Assembly (NCBI GenBank): GCA_029339195.1
Contig: JAPTJF010000184.1
Coordinates: 46,720-110,719, forward strand
Origin: Micractinium sp. NFX-FRZ
Taxonomy: Eukaryota; Chlorophyta; Trebouxiophyceae; Chlorellales; Chlorellaceae
DNA length: 64,000 bases
Direction of reading: 5' to 3'
Position 1 is the first letter of the stretch. Each line of letters begins with the position of its first letter. The notes beneath the pieces are model-generated. The model did no database searches, had not been told where the DNA came from, and saw only the letters and a program-made list of their open reading frames with translations. Made by a program: the position numbers and the translations under genes. Shown piece by piece: positions 11,401 through 21,993 of the stretch.

Positions 11401-13988
11401 GTGGTGGTGCCCCCCTTGATGCAACATACTACCCATTGCTGCCGCCAGTGCAGTCTAAATTCTCTCGATGCTGTCAAGACACACCCATCGTTCTCCCTCC
11501 CTCCCTCCCACCACCCCTCGCACGTGCAGCGGCCTCTGAGCTGTCCAGCTGCCAGCGGTGCAAGCAGTCCAGCCTGGCAGACAGCGAGACCCGCATCATG
11601 CTCATCACAGACCAGGAGCCCAACATGGGGGACTACACCACAGAGGGCCTGGAGGCGCGCCTCAAGAAGTTTGCTGATAACAACGTCTTTATCACGATCA
11701 TCGGTGAGCAGGGGGTGCAGTGCAGGGGCTGAGGGAGGCCGGCGCACTTGGTGCGCTCTTGGGTGAGTGAGCAGGGAGGGCAGGCGGGGCTGTCGCCGGC
11801 AAGGGACTTTCTGGTGCATGCTCAGATGTCATGTGTGTTCGTGCTGTGATAGTGTGTTGCCTGTCAGTGTGCTTGCGACGTACAACCTTCAAGCACCCCA
11901 CCAATCCCTGCTTCACTGCTGCAGGCGTGGGGCTGGACTTCAACACCGAACTGACCGAGGCCATCAGCAAAGTGAAGGGCGCCCTCTACTTCAGCGTCCA
12001 CTCCCCAGGAGAGTTCCAGCGCCGACTGGTTCAGGACTTTGACTACGCCGTCACGTGAGCGGGGCCTGGGGGGCAGGGGAGGGGGGAGGGGATGCTGCCT
12101 GGGAGTGTGTCACGAGAGGTGGCTAGCTGACACATTGGGGAAGTGCTGCAGCCCTTCCCCCCCTGCGGTGCATACAGCACTCGTGCGTGCTGTTCAACCA
12201 CGCACACATCCTCACCCCATGCCGGCATGCAGCCCCCTGGTGTTCGACCTGACCCTGTCTGTGGACAAGGGCAGCCTGACGGCGGGCAGCGATGACAGCG
12301 GCTGGCGCATCCTGTATGTCTACGGCAGTCCAAACCCCAACCAAACCGTGCTGTCCAAGGATGGCACCATCATGAAGGTGGGCGGGTGCAGTGGCTGCAT
12401 GAGCTCGAGGGCACTGCTGGTCCACAACAGCAATGCTATGCCTGCTGTCCATAACCATCGGCAATGCAGCTTCGTCACCCGCACCTGAGGAGCAAGATGC
12501 CTCACAGCCCACCTCGCAGACCCCATGCTTCCTCTCTGCTTCCAACACCCCTGCCCTGTGGCCCACCCCGCCCTGCCCCTGGCAGATCGACACCCTGTTC
12601 CCCTCCCCCAAGACGGAGGAGGGCGTCAAGGGTGGGGTGGTGCTGCTGCGCTTGGCCGCGCCGCAGGGCGGCAGCCGCCCCCTGCAGCTCGCCGCGAGCT
12701 ACACCGACCGAGAGGGCAAGCAGTTTAGGTGAGGGGGTGGTGGGAGGTGCCTGCCCAGGGACTGTGTGAGCTAGCGAGCCGGACTGGAAAGCATGCACAT
12801 GTTTGTGAGTGTACCGCTCAGGCTTACATCATCCCCACAGCGCGCATGTCGTCCTGCCAATCTCTGCCGTGCAGCACCAAGCGCACGGTGGCCATCCCTC
12901 CGGAGGTTGCTGCAGCCACCACTCAGGGCAGCCAGGGCGCGGCACCTGCCACCCTCTACCAGTCCTCCGGGGTGCACAAGGCGGTGCTGCTGGCCCGCTA
13001 CACCAACTTGATGCAGGGCTGGTGAGTGCTCCGGCGTGCCAGGCGCACCCTCTGTACGCGACCCCTGCTGTGTGCGCTATGGCGGGCAACAGCTTGCAGC
13101 AGCAGTGGCGGCAGCGGTGTTGAGAGGCGCATGCGTGCTGCGGAGCTAATTTGCACCCTGTGCCCGATCGTGGCTGCTTCTTGTGCCGCTGCCGCCCGCA
13201 GGCTGGTGGATGAGTGGAGCAGGATCGACCCCAACAAAACGGTGGTCGTCAACGCCACCCTCTGCTCCGCATTCCCACAAGAGTACTGCCCCTCGGGTGC
13301 GGTGTGCTGGGCTGAGCCAGTGTGCGATCTGTTGGGCATGCATGCCGGAATACACATCGAGGCTGCGCTGTGCCGGGCTTGGTGGTAGCCCACTAGATTG
13401 TTGGTGCGGTGAATGGCCATGAATGGCAGCCTGCAAGCCACTTGCCAGACTTGTCACCCAGCTTGACTGTGCTGCTTCCCTGTCTCCCTGCCTCCCTGCC
13501 TCTCCATGTGCAGTGGATGCCAGGTCCACATATGACGTGACCAAGGGCACTGGCGGCACCTGCCAGCTGGAGTCCTGGCTGGAGCCGGGCGCCTGCCTGC
13601 TGCCCATGCCCATGCCCGTGCTGGTGCAGCTGGGCCAGTGGGAGCGCACCTCCCCAAACCTGACGGCCAGCGACAGCGCGCAGCGCGCGTTTGAAGGCAA
13701 GCATTGCTCGGCTGTCGGCCAGCCGTCGGTTTATACCTGGAGAGCGGTGTGCGTGTTGCCGGGGTTTGCCGCCTGACCTTGCCTTGCCGCCTGACCTTGC
13801 CTTGCCGCCGGGGTTTGCCGCCCAGCGATCTTGTACATGCACCCAGCAAATTGAAACTCTCCTCCCTGCTGCCGCCCTGCTACCTGCCTGCAGCCTTCCT
13901 GCCTTACCTGGAGAGGGAGATGGCAGCGGTGCAGGACCCCAGCCTGAAGCAGGAGGCAGAGCTGCTGCGCAAGCTGATTGCACTATGA
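8428..13988 (+). CDS. Secreted von Willebrand factor A-domain protein (YfbK-like)
   Basis: Nineteen exons join to 706 residues: 8428-8560, 8719-8766, 8925-9116, 9329-9372, 9563-9633, 9844-10004, 10183-10254, 10438-10500, 10675-10718, 11010-11132, 11288-11345, 11530-11703, 11925-12054, 12233-12377, 12586-12728, 12875-13021, 13202-13296, 13514-13696, 13894-13988. The start gives a signal peptide (MRTTLRPLGALLSLLALAHA), so the protein probably enters the secretory pathway. A Pro/Cys-rich segment leads to AQDVENFRENIKQGYLPMPT and LTYEGLIKEYYFDT, the hallmark N-terminal motif of YfbK-type vWA proteins. The vWA domain follows: MIDAS LVIVLDVSGSMG, then TSGTALSKGL, then IMLITDQEPNMGDYT. It is Cys-rich, as expected for an extracellular protein. 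The ligand is unknown; metal-dependent adhesion is the family inference. Introns 10005 and 13697 use GC donors. The splice at 12728/12875 was chosen because the nearer acceptor at 12841 breaks the frame. Confidence 0.88.
10921..10947 (+). other. Short copy of the start of vWA exon 11010-11132
   Basis: The sequence gcagggcatcctgg plus ccag repeats the acceptor and first codons of the exon that begins 86 bp downstream. It then diverges. Confidence 0.55.
13757..13824. repeat. Short tandem repeat in a vWA-gene intron
   Basis: A unit of about 18 bp (ccttgccgcctga type) is repeated two to three times and flanked by two copies of ccggggtttgccgcc, inside intron 13697-13893. Confidence 0.7.
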
Positions 13989-14485
13989 GGGGCGGAGGGA
14001 GGCCAATCTGAGTGCGAAAGGAAGGGGAACACTGGGGCAAGGAAACACAACCCGAACAGCAACGCCATCCAGCAGCATGCATTCCAGGCAACAGGCCGCA
14101 CAAAATCTAGATGCCAGCGCACTGAATGGATGACACGCACAACCGCACGCTGCAGTACCGTGTGGGCCAGCTGATAGGCACTCAGAGACCCAGCTTTGAA
14201 AGATTGTGTTATGATTCACATTAATTTGATGCCACCCATGTACGATATCGAAGGAGTGTAAATGAAACGCTAAAATAGTATGTTTTCAGTAGAGCTGTCA
14301 GGCGGTAACAGGTTACTGTTCACTGCCGCTCCCGCTCCCGCCGTGCTGCGCCACGTGGGCGGCTGCCTGCAAAGCAACTCCTGTAAAGCCCCTCCTGAAA
14401 CAAAGACCGCGCCTTTTGATGTTCCTGCTGATCGGGTCTGGCCGACGATGCGTGGGCGGGCGGCAGTGTTCAATCGCGTTGCACA
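13989..14485. other. Intergenic: vWA 3' end and transporter promoter side
   Basis: This 497-bp gap contains an AT-richer stretch around 14190-14290 and the TGTAA at 14257-14261. No gene, RNA or repeat is evident. Confidence 0.6.
14257..14261 (+). terminator. TGTAA poly(A) signal of the vWA gene
   Basis: TGTAA in a locally AT-rich stretch, 269 bp after the stop at 13988. Confidence 0.6.
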
Positions 14486-17400
14486 ATGAGTCTGCGCTGG
14501 AGGCTGCCGAAGCTGCGGCGCACGCAGGAGCTCCTGTTGAAGCGGGCGTTTTCAGCCAGGTGCTGCCGCCATCGCCGAACACACCCGCCCTGCCACGGCT
14601 CCCCCACTTGACACCCGCCGCCGCCGCTGCCGCCTGCCCACCAGCCGCTGCTTCCGCTCACATAACCCAAAACGCACTCCAGCCTCCAGATATCTTGCTT
14701 TGCAACTCCTGCCACCGGGCTGTCCTGGCGCCGTGCAGGAGCATTGAGGAGCACCGTGCACGCTCAGGCACCAATGAGCTCCCAAAGGTGTCCCGCCCAG
14801 CCATGCCGGCAGTGCATGCAGCCAGCCTTTCGCAGTGCAGCCTGTTTGTCAGAGTGTTGTGTCTGAAGCCAAGGGGAAATGCGCGTATGATGACTGCTGG
14901 CAAACCGCCTTGACCGCCTGCCTGCCTGCCCGCCCGACCCGCTGCCCACCTGCTTCCCGCCTGCCTCCCCTCCTGCCCCTCTGCGCTTGCAAGATCTTGG
15001 GCCCCTGGGACCTGACCTTCCTGGGCCTGGGCAGCATCATTGGCGCCGGCGTGTTTGTGCTGTCGGGGGTGGCGGCAAATGAGCTGGCGGGGTGAGCAGG
15101 CGGGGCGTGCGGTGGCAGGGATGGGCGGGCGCGGCGGGCGCAAGCTGAGCGGCCTTGTGATGCAGAGGCAGATGTCCGTCACATTCCGCAATAATATTGC
15201 GCCATGCAGCAGAGACCGGACCTGCGGGATTCAAGACCTGCTGCTCAGCGCATCTGTGAACGCCCCGCTTGTGCTCGCGCTCCTCCCCTATCTGCCCTGT
15301 AGGCCATCGGTCGTCCTGTCCTACCTGGCGTCCGCCGTCGCCGCCATGCTGTCCATGCTGTGCTACACCGAGATGGCGGTCAGCCTGCCCATCACAGGCG
15401 GCGCCTTCAACTACATCTCCATTACCTTTGGAGAGCTGGCGGCCTGGTGACACCCCTGCTGAAACCCTGCCCTTGCTGCTCTCTGCCTGCTGAGGCACAC
15501 CTGGGGACCCTGCCCTTGTCGGTACTGCCCACTTACTTACCTGGGACCCTGCCCTTGCTGCTCCTGCCCACTGAGGGACACCTGGGACCCTGCCTCGTCC
15601 ACCTGCACGCCCCGCGTCGTTCCCTCGGCCCTCCACCAAACCCGGGCAATCTTGCAGGCTTGTGGCGTGGAACATGGCCCTAGAAATCACTCTGTCGTCG
15701 GCCGCCGTGGCCCGCGGGTTTGCATCCTACCTAGCCACCCTGGTCGGCCTCCAGCCGTCGGCGCTGCGCCTGAGCGTGGGGCCCGTGCAGTTTGACCCCG
15801 TCGCCGCCCTGCTCATCCTGCTGCTCACCGCCATCTTGATCAAGGGCACCCGGGAGAGCAGCGTGTTCAACATGGGTGGGCGCGGGAGGGGGCGTGGGGG
15901 CAGGGCTTGAGAGGGTGGATGGCCCTCCGCGGGAGGGGTGTGCCCTGCACGGGAGGGCACATTGTGCATGGGTGTGCGCCGTTGAGCAGGCGGGGCACCG
16001 CAGGCTGACGGGCCGTGGTCCTCCTGCCGTTCCAAAAAGGCTCCCATGGCGGCATCCTGCCTGCAGCCCTCCTCACTACTCGCTGTATACCACCCCCAAA
16101 CGTGCAGTGGTGACGGGCCTCAACCTGGCCTCCATCCTGTTCATCCTCTGCGCCGGCTTCCCCCACGCCAACACCGACAACCTGCGCCCCTTCACACCCT
16201 ACGGCGTGCGCGGCATCTTCTCCGCCGCCTCCGTCCTCTTCTTCAGCTTCATTGGCGGGGACTATGGTGGGTGGCGGCCAGCGGGCGGGGTGGTGGAGAC
16301 TCACCTGTGGTGGGGGGGGTTGGCTGCATTGCTGCCGTGGGTGCTGTGTGCCGGGCAGGCGACCGTGGTGATGTTGGGTGGGGGCTGACCGGCTGCCGCT
16401 GCCCCGCTCTCGGCCCCTCCACCTAGACCCTCCTCCTCACCACATCACTCCTGCCCCCCGTCCCTGTTCCACCCGTGCCATGCACACACGTGACTTGCCT
16501 GCCCATGCACCCTGCCCTGGCCAATGCGGCAGAGGAGGCCAAGGACCTGGCGCGCGCATGCCCTGCCCCTGAGCATTATGGGCTGCCTTTGCCTGTCATC
16601 TTACCTGGCGGTGCCTTACCCTTACTCTTACTCCCCTGCAGTGGCGAATGCGGCAGAGGAGGCCAAGGATCCAGCACGCGACCTGCCCCTGGGCATCGTC
16701 GGCTCCCTGGCCATCGCCACCCTGCTCTACGTCCTCATGGCGCTGTGCATCGTGCTGATGGTGCCCTACCAGCAGATAGACATACATGCGCCCTTCAGCG
16801 CTGCCTTCCTGCAGGTGGGCCTCGGGTGGGGGGCTTGGGGGTTAGGGGAGGGGGAGGGGCAGAATGTGCACGGGACAGGGTGAGTGTGCGCTGTGCAGGG
16901 GGGGAGAGGTTCGGTGGTGGCTATGGGGTTGCAAGGGCTCTGTATGGTTAGGGGAGGGGGAGGGGCAGTGCGTATACGGGAGAGTGTGTGTGCGCGCCAT
17001 ACAGGGTTGGCGCGGAGCACAGGCTGATTTGGCAGGGTACACCGGGCTTGACGGTGTGACTAGCACCACCGGCACGGTGCTGACCTGCCCAGAAGCTGCT
17101 GGTCAGGGTTTGGTATATCATAACCAACTCTCTTTCGAATGTTTTTTCACCTTAAAACCCTGGCATGATACTTGCCATGCTGCCCTGCTATTGCTGCCAC
17201 GCAGGCGGGCTTGCCGTGGGCCGCAAAGGTTGTCTCGCTGGGCGCCGTGATGGGTGGGTGCCCGCCGCTGAAGGGCGGCGTGCCGCTCTCTCCCAAAGCT
17301 GTGCTGCGCTGTGATGTGCCGCGCTGCGCTGGACTGTGCTGTGCAGTGTTGCGCTGTGCTGTGCTGCGCGTGCAGTCCACATGGCCGCCCGGCTTGATCA

Positions 17401-19221
17401 CCAACACACCTGCCGGCACCGGCTTGCCACTGTGCCTCCCTTCCCCCCGCCTACATCCCAGCCTCCCGTCCCCACCCTCCCCTGCTCCCCACCCCACCCA
17501 GGCATTGTGACCAGCACCATGACGGGGCTGCTGGGCCAATCACGCCTGTTTGTGGTGCTGGGGCGTGAGCGCCTGCTGCCCGCTGGCCTGGCCGCAGTGA
17601 GCGAGCGCACGGGGACGCCCATCCGTGCGACCCTGCTGACGGGCAGCCTGGCGGCGGCGCTGGCCCTGGTTGTCGACATCGGCGTGCTGGCGGAGCTCGT
17701 GTCCATTGGTGAGGGCATTGAGTGGAAACTGCTACTGCGCGTGCATTTGGTGATTGCTTTGGGGGAGGGGTGGTGCGAGACAGGTGGGCAGTGACAGCGA
17801 CATTCGTATGTGTGGCCCCGCCGCCTCCCGAAGCCGTGCCAACCTGCCGGTGGCTGCCTTGTTCAGCCGTTTTTAGGCTTGCCCAACCATGTTGGCCCTG
17901 TCCAGCGCGTTTCTAATTACAAGCTTTTAAGCTGCCTGTTCACCTCCACCCCCATCTGCTCCCCACCTCGCCCCAGGCACGCTCTACGTGTTTGCCATGG
18001 TGTGCGGTGGCGTCTTGTACTTGCGCTACCACCAGCCCGGCAGCGGCTCCTCCCCCGCCCCCATCCTGGCTGCCCTGGGCGGCATGACCTTCGCATCCCT
18101 GGGTACGCACACAAGGCAAACACTAGTTAGATGAAGTAGGGCTGCACACTTTGCCAGACTGCTGCCAGTCAGACATGGTGGCACGTTGCAGCGCTGCCGC
18201 CCTCCTGGCTGCCCTTCATCCCTGTCCCCTGCCTTGTTCCCGCCGTGCAGGCTTTGCCGTCTCCTTTGTCGTCGGCGCCCGCTGGACCACCGCCCTCTCC
18301 TTCCTGCTCCTCTTCTTTGCGGTGGTTGCCTGCCTGGCCTTCCTGCCCGTCAGGCACACCCCCGAGCGCTTCCGGGTGCCCCTCTTCCCCCTCACACCCT
18401 GCCTGGGCATCCTGGCAAACGTGCACCTCATTGGCAGCCTCGGCTGGCCTGCATACGTCAGGTGAGGTGGCCGAGCTGGCAGGCAGGCGGGCAGGCTGCT
18501 GGGGCTTGAGCGCGGGGGCTGGTGTGGGAGGGCTGCACGGCCAGCGCTGCCTCCCACGTCATCAGGCAGGCGGGCTGGCCTGTTTCTGTAGATGCATGCT
18601 TGCAGCACTCCTGCAGGCAGCTCTAGGCACCTCCAGGCTGGCTCTCTGTAAAACAACCTCTCACTTGCCCTGGCACCTGTGTGGCTGTGTGCCCCTGCGT
18701 TCTGCCTGCACAGGTTCGGTGTGTGGATGGCGGCAGGGCTGGCCATCTATGCGCTGTATGGGGTGCATGGCACAGAGCAGCGGGAGCTGGAGCACCAGAG
18801 GTGAGGGGGGCACTGGGGCAGCACATGCCGAGGCTCTGTGCGGTGTGTGCGGTGTAGCTGACGCAGGGCATCCAGTGCAGCATGTGGTTTGCACTGGACG
18901 CTTGCCGACTCGTTTTGGCTGCACATGTCCGGCGGGGTACGCGTCTTGACCCTTGCCACTTCATCCAACTTGTCCTGCCTGCCTGTGTCCCTTCCGCCCT
19001 TCCCCCTGCGCTGCAGAGAGCTCCAGGAGCTTCGGCAGCAGCAGCCGGCGGCCAATGGGGGCCTGGCGCGGCGCCTGACCTCTCTGGACCGAGAGGGGTA
19101 TGCCGGGCCCATCGGGGCGGTGGAACTGCAGCAGCAGAGAGACTATATGCGGGCCACAGACCGTGCGCGGCTCATGGCAGGGCAGACGAGCTCCTCGGCA
19201 TACGATCCAGGAGAGGACTGA
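14486..19221 (+). CDS. Cationic amino-acid transporter (APC superfamily, CAT type)
   Basis: Multi-pass permease, 599 residues, that should import basic amino acids across the plasma or vacuolar membrane. Exons: 14486-14559, 14739-14787, 14994-15091, 15303-15446, 15658-15875, 16108-16266, 16642-16814, 17205-17253, 17502-17708, 17977-18102, 18251-18461, 18714-18800, 19017-19221. Diagnostic motifs: WDLTFLGLGSIIGAGVFVLSG (TM1, the substrate backbone-binding GxGxxIGxG region); GPSVVLSYLASAVAAMLSMLCYTE; GGAFNYISITFGELAAW; FFSFIGGDYVANAAEEAKDPARDLPLGI (TM6 and its following loop, diagnostic of CATs); and MTGLLGQSRLFVVLGRERLLP. The length is near the CAT norm. The N-terminus carries RSIEEHRARSGTNELPK before TM1, as in plant CATs. 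The tail is hydrophilic and ends YDPGED. Exons 1 and 2 are short and the start is inferred from frame and phase. Introns contain a minisatellite and a decayed copy of the TM6-loop exon. Confidence 0.92.
15465..15600. repeat. Minisatellite in a transporter intron
   Basis: Three to four degenerate copies of a C-rich unit (ggaccctgcccttg, then tgcccact, then acctggga) lie in intron 15447-15657. Confidence 0.65.
16519..16610 (+). other. Decayed copy of transporter exon 16642-16814
   Basis: The copy reads NAAEEAKDLAR where the real exon about 124 bp downstream reads NAAEEAKDPAR. It then continues ctgcccctgagcat against ctgcccctgggcat. A small indel destroys the RDLPLGI frame and no upstream acceptor is kept, so splicing skips it. 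Confidence 0.75.
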
Positions 19222-19391
19222 CCCGCATGTGATGACCGCTCTCCAGCCTGGCTGCCCTTCTTTGCCCTGTTTGCTTGGTTCGTGAATCCCGGATAGGGGC
19301 TTGTCCCAGTACCCCTCTGATGCCTGCACTGCTCCTTCAAACTGCTTCTATCCATTGCGTGTGCACGTGCCCACTTCCCGTCTGCATTGTA

Positions 19392-19396
19392 TTACA
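19392..19396 (-). terminator. TGTAA poly(A) signal of the minus-strand gene
   Basis: Reads TGTAA on the minus strand, about 190 bp past that gene's stop. A second minus-strand TGTAA is at 19428-19432. Confidence 0.55.
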
Positions 19397-19405
19397 ACAG
19401 GCTAA

Positions 19406-19410
19406 TGTAA
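19406..19410 (+). terminator. TGTAA poly(A) signal of the amino-acid transporter
   Basis: 185 bp after the transporter stop and only 10 bp from the opposing minus-strand signal. Confidence 0.65.
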
Positions 19411-19583
19411 TGTATCAACAGGCATGCTTACAATCGCATCGCACCGGTGTGCATGCACAGGCCCGGTATGGTGTGCACGGGACCGCCAGTGCCGATCGGG
19501 TGTTGTTTTCACGTTGGTGCCGTTTGCCGTGCCAGCCAGCAGCCCGCAGTGCTTTGCCCTGCCAGGCCTCCAGCCAGGGCCCC

Positions 19584-21827
19584 TCATGGCCCCTTCTGGT
19601 GCAGGTTGACGTTGAGGGAGGCATCGCTGCTGGCCGTCTCATCAGGTTCGGCGTCAGCTGATGCGCTGCTGGCGCCGCCCGCCCCATGCAGCTCCTGCCT
19701 GCGGCAGCCGGGGGGCCACTCAGGAGGGCTTGTGCAGCTCCTGCCTGCACACAGGCGGCAGGCGGGGCGGCTGCTTCAGCCGGCGCGAAGGCAGCATGCC
19801 AGCTGCCCACACAACGTGGACGACGTCCTCCCCTCCCACAAGAGAGCCAATCGCCGTGGGGTTGTGCTGCTCATGCCAGGCCAGGCCATATGCATGCAGG
19901 AGGCAGGCTCGGCAGGCCCTGTGCATGCAGGCTTGCAGGCCCTCCATCAACGAGGCTGCCCCTAATCAGCAGGCATGGCATCCCTGCAGACTTACCATAA
20001 TGGCGGCCAGGCGGGCTGGCCCCTGCAGGCTGCCCCCAGCCTCCCTGGCATCACAAGCACAGGCTGACCCCCCCGGCCTCACCTGATCTTCTCATTTTCC
20101 TCACGCTGGCGCTCCGGCGTGTTGCTCTGCTCGCTGGCGGCAGTGGCCATGTCAGGGAACTGCAGAGCCACGTGGGCGAAAGGGGGGGGAGGGTTGGGCA
20201 GCAGTTCTGAAGTGAGTGAGCTGCAGGGTGCAGATGGCGTGAGGTGGTTGGACACCGGGCCTGCAGCAAGGTGGCCATGGCCTGCATCCGCCCCCTGTAC
20301 CGCTCACGTGTCCGTCTCCCCACCCTCAGCCCTGAGCCCTCCGCGCTCACCCTATCTTGCACCGTGCGCTCGCCCTCGGGCCAGTGCGGCTTCTCGGTGC
20401 CCGCAATCTCCTCATACTTGGCCTCAGCGTTCTCGGGGGTGCCAGAAATGCCTCTGAACCATCAGTGCATGGGGCGAGGCGCGGCAGCAAGCATGGAGAA
20501 TCGGCTTTTGGTACGCTAGGCTTGCAGCATTGTGCATGAGCAAGAAGGGGGTATGGATCAGCTTGCAGCGCCATGGGCGCGTGCGCAGCCAGGCACGCAG
20601 GATGCTGCAACATCTGGGGATGGCCCTTGCAGGCTGCAGCATGGGAAGTCCTGCCCTTGAAGCTTACAGGCTTGGGCACATGCAGAAACGCAGCCAACCA
20701 TCCCGTACTCACCCGCTCTTGAAGCCCGGCGGCGCATGCTCCATCTTGCCCGCCGCCCCCATGGTGCCTGAGCTCATCTCCACACGGTCGGAGTCCATCC
20801 CCACCGCACGTTGTGCAGCAGCCACAGCGTCACGCCCCTTGCTGGCCAGCACCCCAACTGCTTGCTCCACCGACTGTGCCAGGCCCTTGCCAGCCTGCTC
20901 AAGAGGGGGATGCAGCATGCGGGTGCATCACAAGCTGGCCGGCCAGACCGGCGCTGCCAGCTTGGCAGGCAGGTCAGGAGAGTGCTAGGCGCATTGTGCC
21001 GTCAGCACAGCAGTAGAGCACAGCACCCACCAAACACCCACCTGCATTTGCACCGCGCCAGCGCTGTCGACAGCCAACCCTCTCTGCCAGCAACACCTTC
21101 ACTCTGCTTGATCAAAACTCTCCACCCAGCCCAAACCCCAACAACCAGGACAATTCGCTACAGAGTCCGCACATGCATGCCACCAGCTGCCCTACCAACC
21201 CCCACTGCCCCCCTCACATATTTCAGCTCCTCTTTGGCCTGCTCGGCGCTGGCCGGAATGTTCTCCCCCCACTTCACCGCCCGCTCCGTCCCCGGCTCCC
21301 CCGCCTCTGCATCCTCCACCCCCGGCACGTGCCGCTCCTCCCCCGGCTTGGGGGCGCTGTAGGCCTGCCAGGTCTTGGAGGGGTCCTGGGCGTCACGCAT
21401 GCCACGGTCCGCCTGCGAGGGAGGGAACACCAGAAGAGGCGCGGCGCGGTCAGGCGGCATTGTGTCAGCGCAAGCTGCGGGGCAGCTGGCGGCCAAGTTG
21501 GGGCGTCCTCAGCAGTGCTTTCAGGTGGGCAGTGTCAGGAGCAGCAACCTAGGCAGGCGGCGTGGCAGGAGGTTGGCGGCGCGGGTGCCACCGTCAGCGC
21601 CCGATGCCCCGCTTAGCCCGCGCCCAGCCTGGTGAACCTCTGCCTGCTCAGTTGAGCACGGGAGCTGGCCCCTTGCACCTCGTGGCGTCACCCAGCCTCG
21701 CACCAGCCACGTCCAAGGCGTCCCTGCTCACCAGAGGCGCTGCAGGGCTGCTGGAGAGCTGCCGCGTCGCCGCCAGCAGCGACGGGCAGTGCCGCCGGGC
21801 CGAGGCTCGAGCCAGCATCACGGACAT
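19584..21827 (-). CDS. Uncharacterised Ala/Glu-rich protein, probable mitochondrial import
   Basis: Minus-strand exons: 21827-21732, 21412-21218, 20894-20713, 20453-20351, 20159-20083, 20022-19996, 19698-19584, giving 264 residues. The 27-bp exon at 20022-19996 can be skipped without changing frame, so it is the least certain. The N-terminus (MSVMLARASARRHCPSLLA, then TRQLSSS) is Arg/Ser-rich without acidic residues and looks like a mitochondrial presequence; this is inference. The body has short conserved-looking blocks (DAQDPSKTWQAYSAPKPGE; VEQAVGVLASKGRDAVAAAQ; ISGTPENAEAKYEEIAGTEK; TPERQREENEKIR), a hydrophilic, helix-prone composition like LEA/stress proteins, and an acidic-Ser tail. I do not recognise a family. 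It shares a 166-bp head-to-head gap with the HORMA gene. Confidence 0.7.
19727..19756 (-). other. Copy of the acceptor and start of the last exon (19698-19584)
   Basis: On the minus strand, a tgtgcag acceptor followed by gcaggagctgca copies the start of the last exon (gcaggagctgca after ccgcag) about 50 bp away. It continues into a stop. Confidence 0.55.
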
Positions 21828-21993
21828 GGTGGCCGGTGATCGAGAATGTTGAGGCGAGGAACGAGGCCCTACATGAGCATCCCATGCAGGGGAAGTCGAC
21901 AGCACGCCCAGCACAGCGGTGGGGCTCCTGCCGCCCTCCTCCGGCGCTCCGTTACTCAATCCTCCCACTTCCGAGCATCTTGCACCTATCACC
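21828..21993. promoter_or_regulatory. Bidirectional promoter interval (166 bp)
   Basis: The start codons of the minus-strand mitochondrial-type gene (21827) and the HORMA gene (21994) are only 166 bp apart, so both promoters and 5' leaders must share it. No TATA box or known operator is visible. Confidence 0.5.

Larger units (their letters stand above)
19222..19583. other. Convergent intergenic region
   Basis: This 362-bp gap separates the 3' ends of the transporter (+) and the mitochondrial-type protein (-). It holds the facing poly(A) signals at 19392-19432 and nothing else recognisable. Confidence 0.6.

Noticed and set aside
12841..12874. Acceptor at 12840 as the start of the next vWA exon
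   Set aside because: It puts the following segment in the wrong frame. The acceptor at 12874 restores STKRTVAIPPEV and the downstream frame.
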